From a virus, in the IMG/VR virus record IMGVR_UViG_3300032087_003821, positions 1 through 46,314 of that record: a stretch of 46,314 nucleotides of DNA. One strand, 5' to 3'. Below, one piece after another: positions 33,320 through 45,900 of the stretch (position 1 is its first letter; each line of letters begins with the position of its first letter). Position numbers and translations under genes: made by a program. The notes beneath the pieces are model-generated. The model was given only the letters and a program-made list of their open reading frames with translations, was not told the origin of the DNA and did not search any database.

Positions 33320-33921
33320 TATGTATTACCTCCACTCAAACTTTGTACTCTTACAGTATAATCAATTTGAATAAGTCTGTTTAATGATTTTTGAACTGGA
33401 TGAAAAATAACATGTGTAAGCAAGCGTCCTGTACCACTTGGCGAATATCCAACTAGCCCAAGCTCGTCAAAAACAAATTGTTGCTCAGTATCAGCAGCAG
33501 TATCAAAAGCGTCTTGTCCGTCGGGTTCACCATAATCGAGCAATGCACTTACAACAATATCAGTATAATTTGTACCAGTTACATGACGTGTTTCTATTTT
33601 ATTACGCTGCGGGTCTACGTTATTGACGGAACGGTCATCAACAACCTTTGTGTAAGTTTGATTATACAAACTTGCATTTGTACCAGTACTGTTTGGTGTT
33701 AGGTATGTAATAATACCTGTAGGATCAACACTAGTGCCGCCATTTCCAAACGCCATTTCATAGATAAAACCTTCGCCAGCATTACCTAAACTTTCAGCAA
33801 GGCTAATACTCATATTTTCATAATGAATAGCATTACGTTTGTTTACAAATACATGTCCAGAATCTGGATTGTGTATTTTTATATGTCCTTCAATGTGTAC
33901 ACCACTTTGTTCATTAATCAT
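33319..33921 (-). CDS. Virion structural protein-like, 200 aa
   Basis: The product (MINEQSGVHIEGHIKIHNPDSGHVFVNKRNAIHYENM) is beta-rich, with a VFVNKRNAIHYENM segment and a C-terminal LLTHVIFHPVQKSLNRLIQIDYTVRV. No enzyme motif or signal sequence. Similar short proteins sit before fibre genes in marine T4-like phages, but I cannot assign a specific part. It is the first gene after the clear late octamer at 33945-33952, with AGGAACGG as ribosome site, and leads the fibre transcript. Confidence 0.75.
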   Translation of the reverse strand: MINEQSGVHIEGHIKIHNPDSGHVFVNKRNAIHYENMSISLAESLGNAGEGFIYEMAFGNGGTSVDPTGIITYLTPNSTGTNASLYNQTYTKVVDDRSVNNVDPQRNKIETRHVTGTNYTDIVVSALLDYGEPDGQDAFDTAADTEQQFVFDELGLVGYSPSGTGRLLTHVIFHPVQKSLNRLIQIDYTVRVQSLSGGNT

Positions 33922-33944
33922 ATTTTTATTCCGTTCCTATACTG

Positions 33945-33952
33945 TATTTATC
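33945..33952 (-). promoter_or_regulatory. T4-type late promoter octamer
   Basis: GATAAATA on the minus strand. Its TAA is also the stop codon of the giant gene, so the octamer and the end of the reading frame share bases. It lies 23 bases before the ATG at 33921. Confidence 0.72.
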
Positions 33953-36900
33953 GTGGTAGCGATATTGTTTTGTCTGTTATAAATTTGCAGATTTGATTTT
34001 CACTATCTGCAATAGTTTTACCTGGTTCTGTCCAAACTCTGCCTGTTTTTCTTACAACTTCTACTATTCCTCCATCTGCTGGAGCACGAATGTAATCTGC
34101 TAAAATTATTGCAACTCTAGTTTCCGAACCCCATTGAATAGTTTCCATTGTAAATTCTGGAGCAATTGTTACATCTGCTTCTGGCGAGTCTTGATCAACT
34201 GTAGGATCAAATGTAGTAATACTATCTTTACGTAATTTGGTACCTAAGAAATAAACATCAAATTCATTTACACTAGTAGGTGTCCAATCCAACAAGAATT
34301 GTTTTGTACTGCTATCACCAATAAATTTGGTACTATGAATTTCATCTTTGTAAGGAATATTTTCTTCAATGCCTTGACCAATTACTTTTGTATTCACTGG
34401 ATAAGATTCTTTTATTCCTGTTCCTAATGTACCTCTGCGTATTTGTCTTAAAATATTACCATCAACTGCAAAATATTCAATGCGCTCTTTATCTATATAA
34501 ACCACTCCAGGCAATCCTATTGCTCTGTTAGGAGATTGAATTCCTGTTGCATCTTTTAATTGAATTGTTTGATCATAATAATTCAATGGTTGCTGCAATT
34601 CATATTCATTATCATTATTTAGACGCTTGTAATGATATCTGCCAATAATATCTTTGAATATTCTAAATCCAAATTTTGGTTTACTAGTAGGTGCAGCAAA
34701 TTGTAAGACATCAATTTTATCGTTTGGTAAAACTTTTTCATAAAGTTGTATACCGTCTTTTTTATCTACAATTTTATAATCTTTCTGCGGTACAAGTATA
34801 ATACCATTTTTAAACACCCAGACATAATTTGCACTAATTGCAGGTTGCTGTAATTTTACGTAACCTGTAGACAATAAGTTTTTATCAATGTATTCTTGTG
34901 AGCCTTCTGGTGCTTGGTTTGTATTCCATACAACGTCATAACTGTTTCTTTCAAACTCATTTATGTCGTGATTACTAAATGTATAAATGTTTACTGTTTC
35001 CCATGCTTCTGGTGCTTCTAACAAACACAGTGTATTTGTTTCAGTTAGTTTTACATCTAATAATTTTAGGTTTGCTGTGCTGTCATCATTTAAAATCATT
35101 TCAGGTGTGTCATCGATACTTTTCAGTTGGAATAGATCTCTTACATAACCTTGTAATTCTACAACAGCATCAACACCATCGTATCTAAAACTTTCAACTT
35201 TTGCATTTACAATTGTACTATCATCAGTTAGTCTAAATGATACATTAGAATTTTGCGGAATAGTTTCAATTGCACTTCCATTTTCAACAGTAACAGTAGT
35301 ATTAAAGAAGAAATATTCTGCATCTCTAATAATAAAGATTTCTAGTTTATCACCTGGCAATCCAATGTTGTTTGACAATATTTCAACACGACCATTCAAT
35401 GGATCATAGTTCCAATTTATATCTTCTAGTATTTCTCCGTTGATGTATACAATAACATCACTGCTGTTTACCAATGTTGTATCTTCAAACTGCCATGCAT
35501 CAATATCATAATCACGTTGTACAGTCATTATATAGGATTTTCTGTATCCTGGATTTAAGAATCTAGATCCTTTGCTTCTTTGTACGAGTATGTTATGCGA
35601 ATATGGTTTTTTAACAAACGGTACTGCTACATCATTCTCAAATCTGTGTACTGTGTTATCTCCGTCAACAATCATAGTTTTATCAATAACCATTTCACTA
35701 AATTGATTTATTTTATCACTGTATACAGTATAACCAATTATTGTGCCTGCTTCTGGTGCAGTTGGAAATTCTAAAACGCCAAATCCTGCTGCGTTAGTAT
35801 CGTATCCATACTGTGTAGCCGGCTCTTGTTTTACACCATTTAAGGTAACAAATGTGCTTTGATCAGTTGTAAATCTTATAGGCAATTCTAATGTACGTGA
35901 GCCGCCTGTTGCTACTATATTGTCACTGTCAATAATGTCAACACCGTTTGCTCCAATACTTAGAATACTTAAATTTTTACCTGCATCAATTACACTACTA
36001 TCAGCTAGACTAATAAATTTACCTTCGTAATCTACATTTAAATCACTGTGTGCTACAACTTCACCATCTATAGTAACAATTATTGTATTTTGTGTTTGAG
36101 GAAATAAATCAAATCCCCACTCAAGTGTTACTCCATCTGTTATATAATTTCTAACTGAAATAATACCTTGTCCTTGACTTACACGATTGTAAATTGTCAT
36201 ATCTAGTGTATCTAAAACTTGTCCAGGAACTTGTTCTTCAGGCCCTTTACTTGTAGTTTCAGTAACAAATCCGTCGCCGTCTACAGCAATTTCACCCGGA
36301 TCGATACCCAAAGCAGATGTATTTTCAAAACTACCGCCTTGTAAACTTACATCAAATGCTGTGCTTTCAGGAGTAAACGATCCGTCACTTGTGCTCTTAC
36401 GTACAACGACAACATCGTCTTGCTGTGTAACAATTACATCACTGTCTAAGAAAACAGATTTTGTTATACCATCGCCTACCGGAGATACCATTTTAGCATT
36501 TGGATTTACACCAGGAGCAGGGTAGCTAGGATCATCTATTCTTACGTTGTTTAAATATACGTTATAAATAACACCTGCTTCAAGTTCTTTTTCTAATTCG
36601 ACAATTTGAGTACTGCCATCTAACACAATAATTTCATCTTCGTTTGCTGTATCAAATGTATCAAAATCTACACCAAAGCCTTGTAAATCCCAGCCTAAAC
36701 TTTCGCCAAAGCCAATGCTGTCCATTTGAACGCCACCGTAATCAATACCATCCATCAACTGAGCAAGATCTTTACCTGGCATACCAGTTGTTGGGTTATA
36801 GAAGAAATTGATTCTATCTGCTGCTGTAAGTAATTCGGTTGATTTTTTATAATTTATTACAACTTCAGCATTGTTAGCTGGAGCATTTGTAAATGTAATT

Positions 36901-39900
36901 CTTCCTGTATATCTTTCAAAACTACGTGTTTTGTCTAATTCATTAGAAATACTAAAATCGCTTATAAGCTGGTCAACTCCATCAACAGTAATAGAAATAT
37001 CTGCACTACGTGTACTTGCTGGCCATTTAAGATTAAATTCTGTCAATCCGCCATTGCCTAAGAATGTTTCTGTTTCATCTAATGTAGTAAACAAGTAATT
37101 GCCAGAAACTCTATCGAATTTCATACGCATGTGTGTATTGCGCACAAGGTTGTTTCCGATAATTGCATACACAATTGCTTCTTCGCCATCTTCTGCTAAA
37201 CTACCATTGATTGTTACAGTAGGAGTGTTGAAATATTTTGCACCTGTGGTGTTTACTTCGATGTAACTGATACTATCTCCGCCTAAGTAAGCTAAACCTT
37301 CTAAAGTAGGGCCACCGCCTCCACTTACAGTAACATTTGCTGTATTAGTATATCCACTACCGCCACTGTAAATTACAAATTCTTTAATTTCAAAACCAAC
37401 GTTGTCATACCAGTTACGTTTTGGATATGTAAGAACATCAGCATCAACATTTACCAATTGATTATTTACAAATTTTATTGCCTCAGGAACTACTGTACCT
37501 AATTCTGGATCATAGCTTGGAGGCAAATCAAAGTCTGTTACATTAGTTTGTGTTGGTTCAATTTTTTCATATGCACTGATATATTCACGTACTTTTGCAC
37601 TGAAAGGTTTTACTTCATTTATATACTCTTGATAATTAGGAAGATTATCATTTTGGTATGTAATTTTTTGTTCAAGTTCACCAACATTGTGTTTTGCAGT
37701 TACAAAACTAGATTTGAAAATCCAATCAACATCAATTTGTTCACTGATAGCATACCGAATGCTACTAAAGAATAACTTATTCCATTCAACTTCAAGCTGA
37801 TCTACAAATAAATTTTCTTCAATTGTTTTTAGAATAATTCTAATTTCTTCGCTAGGCTCTCTATCGTAAAAACTAGTATCGTAAATAAGTTTGTCATATC
37901 CAGTAGTATCACTCTGGTACAATTGACTACTAAATTGTATTGTACCATTTTGTCTACCAATAGATTTATAATTTACAGTATAATCTACATTTGGTTGATT
38001 GTCAATCTTTTCTAATAATAACCATCCGCCTGTGCCAATTGTTTCAATTTTTACTACACTGCCAATTCTGTCTGGTGTACCTTCTAATGCATATGCACCT
38101 GGTATAATAAAGTTTATAGCAGTTTCTGCATTATATCCTTCAGCATACCAGTCTTTGTATTCCCAATAAAGAGATACATCATAATCCTGTATTTGATTTC
38201 TAAACCATTCGCCGGTGCTGCTGATCCAATTGTATATTGCCCAGAAGCCGCCTATGTCACTGTCATTTTTTACTAGAACACTAAATGGACGTACAATCAA
38301 TACTGTATTATCTAAATAATTTTTACCACTGTTTACAATTTCTACACTTGTAATTTGTCCTAAATTATTGATATATGTTTTAATTTCTGCATCTGTTCCT
38401 GTACCTTCAATGGTTACAGTTGGGCCGTGTCTTGTTGAACCACCGTTGTAGTTACTGTCAACATATCCTCTGCCAGGATTAGTAATTGCAACTTCTGTGA
38501 TACGTCCATCTACTATAGTTGGAGTAAGAACAGCCTGTTCAATTTTTGCTGTACCAATAAATCTCAGCAGCGATTCGCTTTCAATTTCTTTGTCCCAATG
38601 GTTAGAAAATTTAGAAGGCAATGGATCAACTTGCATCAATGGTGAAATATCAAATTCATCTACTACAACATATTCAGTAAGAATACCGTTTACTCTTTCA
38701 ATAATTTGTTTTAGAGCCTCTTTACGGTTTACAAACATACTCTGATTTGGTTCATTTAAAATACCAAAACGTCTAGCAATACTAACTCTTGTATCAGGCA
38801 ATTGAATATTTTGCTCATTGTAACCTACCAAACTGTCTACCCATTTGTCAACTATATCTTTATTAGGTTTGCTACTTGCTAAACCTTCAGTTAGCAATTG
38901 ATATTCACTATGAATATTTTGTATTTGTTCATCAGTTGTATAATAATCAATGTGCAATACTGTGTCTTTGTCTTTTATAAGATTTCTAACATTGTGTAAC
39001 GCAAAGTTTTTACTATCAAATAGATTTACAAATCTATATCCTTGACTTGCTGGATCTCTAATTAAATTTTCTACATCCAAAGCACTAATTTTTCTACCAT
39101 ATGTGTTAGGTAGTGTTGTTTTAGATTTAACCCAGAAATAGTATTTGCTAGACGCTGCACCAGTGATTGGATCATATGAATTTTGTATTGAATATGTATC
39201 ATCTCCATATAAACTTAAACCACTTATACCTTCTGATAACCCTTCAGTTGTGTCTGCAATTGTATCCCATTCACTTGGCAAGTAATCACTTTCCACCCAT
39301 TCATAAACATCTACATCAAATCCCGGAATAATTTGGTTCCAGTTATTAGTTTTGTATTGTATATCTCCTTGATAAGGATTGTACCATTTTACGGTGTTTA
39401 GATTCCACCAAAGTTTTCCTACATAGTTTGTAGACCAGACATCTTTATCTCCAGTATCTGTTGAACCTGTGTTATACACTGCTGGATCATAGTATAATTT
39501 AAAACTTAGTTCTTGCTCTGCTGGGCCTGCAATACGTCCTTGAATAGGATCAATATAATCTATATAACTAATAAGATCTTTAGTTTTTGTATCATATAAC
39601 CAGACACCTTTGATTTTACTTAGATCAACAAATGGATTTACACTACTGTTTATTGTCCATGCGTTTGCATTTATATTAGCTCTATAATCTTGTATAATGC
39701 CTTTGTTATTTGTACTATCACCTAGTATAATTGTAAGATCCTGTGCTGGCGCTACAAGATAAAGATGATTTCTATTCAAATATCCAAACGCATTTTTTGA
39801 ACCTGTAATATCTGTGTCTGAATATAATTTTTCTGCATATACCAATTGATTGCTAATGTCTTCGAATATATAAATTTGTCTGTTGTCTTCAACAGTATCT

Positions 39901-42900
39901 ACAATACCGGTAGCTGCATTATCAAATATTGTTGCGCCATTGTCAAATGTTACAAATGATTCTGTATCTCCACGCTCACTAGTAATTGCAAGACGTGAAT
40001 CGTCCAAGTCTACATAAACACCAAAACGATTGTTTTTCTCTCCGTCTGGAGAAAATAATTCTTGGTCTAATACAAATTGCTGATTTGATAATTTATAAAC
40101 ATATACTTTACCATTTAAAATACCATTTTCGTTAGAATTAGGAGCGCCAATTGCAAGTTTATTTCCTACACTGTTTAAAGATACACTATTGCCAAAATAC
40201 TCGTCATCAACTGGACTGTCAATATTTTGAGCAAAGACATATCTATCATTTTCTTTTCTATAAATTGCAACTCTATATTCGTCGCCTGATAATACACCTG
40301 ACAGTGCAACGACTTCGCCATTTGCACTTATATCAAATGTAACACCTACATCAGTAGCTAAACCAAAACCGCTACTATCCTCATTATATAAATCAGTTGT
40401 ATCGCTTAAATCGCTTGTTAAATATCCTGTGTAATCTACAAATGTATCTAACAAAGTCCATAAACTTGTATCAAAAGGATTTCCAGGAAACACGGTTTGA
40501 TTTGCTTGATACAAATTGCCTTCGTAATATACAATTTCATTTTCTATATATTTTGCAATAGTTTGCCATTCGCCTCTATAATTTGAATCTATATTATAAG
40601 CATATTCCTCAATGTCATCTTTTCCGCCATTGTTTATAATATAAACTCTACCATTATCAGCTAAACTTCTCACGAATAAACTATGATCAAAATCTCCAGG
40701 AGAGACTGATTTAATACCTAATCCAAATTTTTCATTATTGCCCGGAGCACTACTACAAATTATATCAATAAGTTCAAAGCTATTATCAATCAGCTTTTTA
40801 TAGATATAAACTACGCCTTGTTCTGTATATCCTAAATCAGTAGCAGCAGGATCTGCTTTAATAATATTTACACGCTGCCAATCCTGGCTTTCTAAATTGA
40901 TCGTACTACTTTCAACTGTTACAGTTCTAAGTGCTTGCCATAGTACACCTTTGCTGCTTACAATATCACCTTGATCGTATTCTTGTAATGGATCAAGAGC
41001 GCCTTTATATCTAGATTTTACATTACTTGCAGTAGGTGCACCTACATATAAGTATTGACCATTTGGAGTTAAAGATACGCTACTACCAAAATCGCCACCA
41101 GTATGATATTGAGGCAAGGGTAACAAAGTTTGTTTGATAGTAAATGGAAGAGCATCGCTTGCTCTTGTGTAAATGTAAACTTTACCATCATCCAAGTCTG
41201 GTGTACCAACAGCCATTATAGTGTTATTGTAACTTGCAGATACGCTTCTACCAAATTCATTACTGCTTTCTTCTGGCGCTGTAATGTTTTGTAATTTAGT
41301 GCGAATTATTTTATTATCAAATACAGCACTAACACCGTCGCCGATGTCATCTATCCAAAGTCTGTCTTGATTTAAGTCGTATGCTTTTAAAATAGAATTA
41401 GAATCTTTTGGTTGATTAAATCTACGAGATTTAAATTCAGTAACAATGCCTAGTGTACTATCTTCAACGTTGATTATACTTTCACTAATAGGGTTATCTG
41501 TTTCGATTTCAATGTTGGGTTGCGTGATAGAACTATCATTATTTTCTATAATGTTTCTTTGCACATTTGTTACTAACCAGAAACCATCAATGTCTGGATG
41601 AATGTTATTCACACCAATAATAGAATCTTCTGCAAAATTTATAGGTTTATTGAAATACATTTTAAAACCTAAATCAGTGCTTTCTACTCTAGTAACTGCA
41701 ATATCTGCAAGCACATGTCTATATACATTCCAACTTGTTCCATCTGTAGGAACCCATACATAAGAACCTATATCAACAGAAGCAATATCAACTGTTAGAA
41801 TATCTTCAATTACTTTTGCTAAGAAATCAATTTGTTCTAATTTTACATATCCTGCTGTTTTTGTATATTCATTTACCGCATTTAATGTAGGCAAAAATCC
41901 TGTGTCATAATTTGACGGAGCAATAAGAACATCAGATCTAGGATATTGATATACTAGGTCAGTTCTTGTTTGATCGATTTGATTTACTAGTTGTAATGTC
42001 TGAGGTTCTATTCTAAATTGTTTTTCATCTAATTTAAATTCTACTTCATCAAAACTAGTAAGTGCGCCGTACTGGCCAACCCTAATTGCCCATTCTTCGA
42101 ATAATTCAACACTGTCTTTATTAGCACTACCTAACTTATCGAAAAGTTTTGTAATACTATTTGCAGTACCTTTATCTTGTATAAATCCTTGATAGAATTT
42201 ATATTGGCTTACATCGTCTTGAATAATATTAGACAAATAATTACGTTTTTGATAACCTATTAAATGTTGCGCAAGACGCTGCTGTTCTGCGTCAAAGTTA
42301 TCAGTATCTAAATCATAAAAGTCAGCAAATTGATTTGCACGATAATCCCAGTTAGGTTGTAATTTATTTTCAGGCTTTTCTGGCAAACGTGACCATAAAT
42401 CAAAATCAAAGTTTTCAGTACCGCTGTGTGTAAACTGAGCAGCATAATAAAATTCTTTGAATTTAACCAATTCGCCAACTGTGTAATCTTTATATGATTC
42501 CCATTCTGTAATACGAGCATCATCATATAGGAAACCTGGAATATTTAAACTACCGTTCCATTCGTCAGTTCTATATCCAACAACTTTTAAACGCTGCTGT
42601 CTATAACCAGTGTTTAAACTATAGATTGTATCATTAAATACTGTTATATTATCTATGAACACAACATGTTCTTTTTGTATTAGTGGTAATTTAATTAAAA
42701 AGATTCCATCCTCAGAAGAAGTCAACTGAAAATTGTTTATGTTGTCTCTGTACACATTAAAGAATGCTCTATTTAATTTTTTATTGTTTTGATTTAGTAT
42801 TGGATAATTGTAGAAACTATCAAACACATCATCAACAACATAATATTCTTTAGAAAATAAAATATTATTTGCTGCTGGACTCAATGTAATAATACTGCTT

Positions 42901-45900
42901 GATGCCCAATTTTGTGTTGTCCAGAACATAAATTCTTTTGCTGCTAATTTCCAATTTTCAATAGCTTCGGTTTGTTTATTGAAATAATCAAATACAAAGC
43001 CTTCATCTATCATGTGCTTTTCGTAACCTAACAAAAAGTCAACAACTGTTTGTACATCTGGAAAAATTGTGCCATAATCTAATTGAGAAGGTAATCTTTC
43101 ATATCTTTTTCTAAACTTGACATTTACACCGCCTATTTCAGGTAATCTTGGAAGTTTAGTATATTTGGTATCGTCAAAAATATCTGTAGATGTATGGTTT
43201 ACCTTAGCTCTATAATACACATCATTGTATTGAACAATTTTTCCAGCAATATAGGTTTTGTTTTCGCTCCACGTTGCAAAACTTTCACTTATACCACCTA
43301 CATTTACATTAGGATCATTTGCAGATTCGATAGCTTTGTAATATGTAAAATACGGCGAGGCTACATCATAGCCAGAAATTTTAAAACCTCTGCCTGTTTT
43401 TTCTACAATAACACCACTGTAAGTAACAACTTTTTGCGGAGCACTGGTTCTAAATGTTAAATTATAGTTTTCAAAAGGTACAAATACATTACCTTGATTT
43501 AAAGGTGTTTTACTGTCTAAAACTAATTTTAATTTGTCTTTGTTTGCAAAACCTGCAAGTTTAAATCCTAATTTATTTTTAATATTTGTAATATTAGATA
43601 TGTATTTGCTATATGTAAACTCATTGTTTAAACTAATATACTCAGAAATATAATTTACTAAGCCGCCTGCGATGTTTCCATTTATTTTTGGAAACACAAT
43701 GTCTTTGGTAGTAATTCTTTTATCGGTATCTTTGTAAACAAAATTACCTGCTATATTTCTTACCACACGTGATCTATCATACCCTATACCAATAGTGTGT
43801 GCAGGACGTAATAGCACCATTGCTACTAATAATGCAAATGGATAATCACTGCTGCGTCTCCATGCAGTTTCTTCAGGTGCATGGTCGCCAAATTTAAAAG
43901 GAATATTTCTTTGTATAGAATAACTGAAGTTTTGAGCAAATCCGCTTTCTAAAGGAGATAGTAACTGTCCATTTTCATTTACCGGAATATGGCTTAGGAG
44001 TTTGCTTCTAATATATTTGCTTTTTATAACAACTGGCTTACCTGGTTCTCTAACAGCACCATTTTGCAAATCTGTCCATAGTATCAAGTTGTTGCTTGTA
44101 TAAGGAGCAGGACCATAAACACTTTCCCACCATGTAGGCTGCGATGCAAATCCTAACATCTCCCAAGGATGTGTATGAGGACGATCTGTATCAAATGCTT
44201 CAATATAAACACCTCTCCAAAATCCTGGCAGATTTTGATTATTTAAATTTACAGACCTACTATAGTTATATGTGAAACTAGCGTCTAATCTATTGAAACT
44301 ATTGTCGGTATAATCATTTATTTTTGCAACATCCAACCATTTTACAAAATCTGTAATAATAATATTGTCAATATTGCTTTTTGAGATTTTTGTATCTCTA
44401 TTCAATCCGCCAACAATATCGTGAATATCAAATATGTTTGTATCATATTCAATTTTAAGATTATTGTAAATTCTTTTTTCTAATTCTAATATTAAATCAT
44501 CACGATAATCATCATAGGCAATCATCATACTGCCATCATGTCCGCGAATAACATTCAATGGACCAGTGTTAGGAATTACATCTCCGTTTTCATCATATTG
44601 TACTTGATATGTTGTATCTAAAAACTTTTCAGGTTTGAATGCAGGATACAATCCAATTTTAGTTGGTGTAGGAGGAATAAAACTTCCTTCTGTATTTGCA
44701 TACTCTTCAATTTTAATAACATCGCCGTTTTCAAAATCTTTAAGAATTGTAACAAATCCTGTATCAGTAAAATTATAATCATAACCATGTATTAGTTGCT
44801 CGTCGTTTATATAAACATAAACTGCTGTATTACTAATTTCATTTTTTAGAAATACTTTACTTAGAGAATATGTTTTCAATCTATTGTCTAAAACATTATA
44901 TTCAATTTTTACACTACCGCCGGTGCCTGCCATATCTGTGCTGTAAAAATTCATTGTTTGAACTTTGTCTGCATTTAGTGTGTTAAAAATATAATCTACA
45001 TGTTCTTTTACTGTACCTTCAAAAAAATCATCTGTAGCAATTTGTATAAATTGTCTTTTAAACTTTTGATATTCATTTGAAGCAAATCTAAGAGATTTAA
45101 TAACATTAGCATCTTTTGATACTAAATTATACATAGATAAATTGATAGGTCCACTATGTTGAATAAACTTTCTGCCGTATTCTGCTACGTAACCTAAATC
45201 TCTTAAATTACTTACACCAGGCTGTACACCCTGAAAACCATCCAGTTCGCTAATCAATCCTTCTACATGATCGTTTACTTCGCCTAATGTAAATTCAGAG
45301 ATATTACTGTTTAACGGATTTCTTTCTAAGTTATAAGGTATTTCATAATAACCATTTGCATTCTTATCTGCATTACTATGTGTTTTTATAACAACGATAT
45401 CGGTAAATTCTAAATTGTTTGTAAACACAATCTTTTTAACATTATTTTCATTTTGTAATGTATAATCAATACCCTGTGTTTTAAATAAACTGTTTACATA
45501 AACTTTAACTTTTAAGTCAGTTAAATTGCCGCTATTGTTATAAACATCGATAGGAAAATTATTTGTAAATTCAGACCCTGTAAATTTTCTAACTACCGAT
45601 TGTTGTGATTTAACTGTTGCTTTTTTCCATGCATTTACAAATTCGTCTTTTTGATTTTTGTATTTCTTTAAGAATAAGGTATCGCTAGAAATCTTTACAA
45701 AATCATTATTTACTTTATAGTTGTATGTTTTGTTCAATAAAGGAAAATCGAAAACAATGTCGCCTATGTTTACAAAGTTTTTGTATGTAAGAGGAAATCC
45801 TAATTCGTTGTCAACAGCACCTTCGCCTACACGATAATTAAAAATTCTGTTTCCAACAAATTCTGTGCTATCATAAATGGTGCTATCACCTATACTGTTT

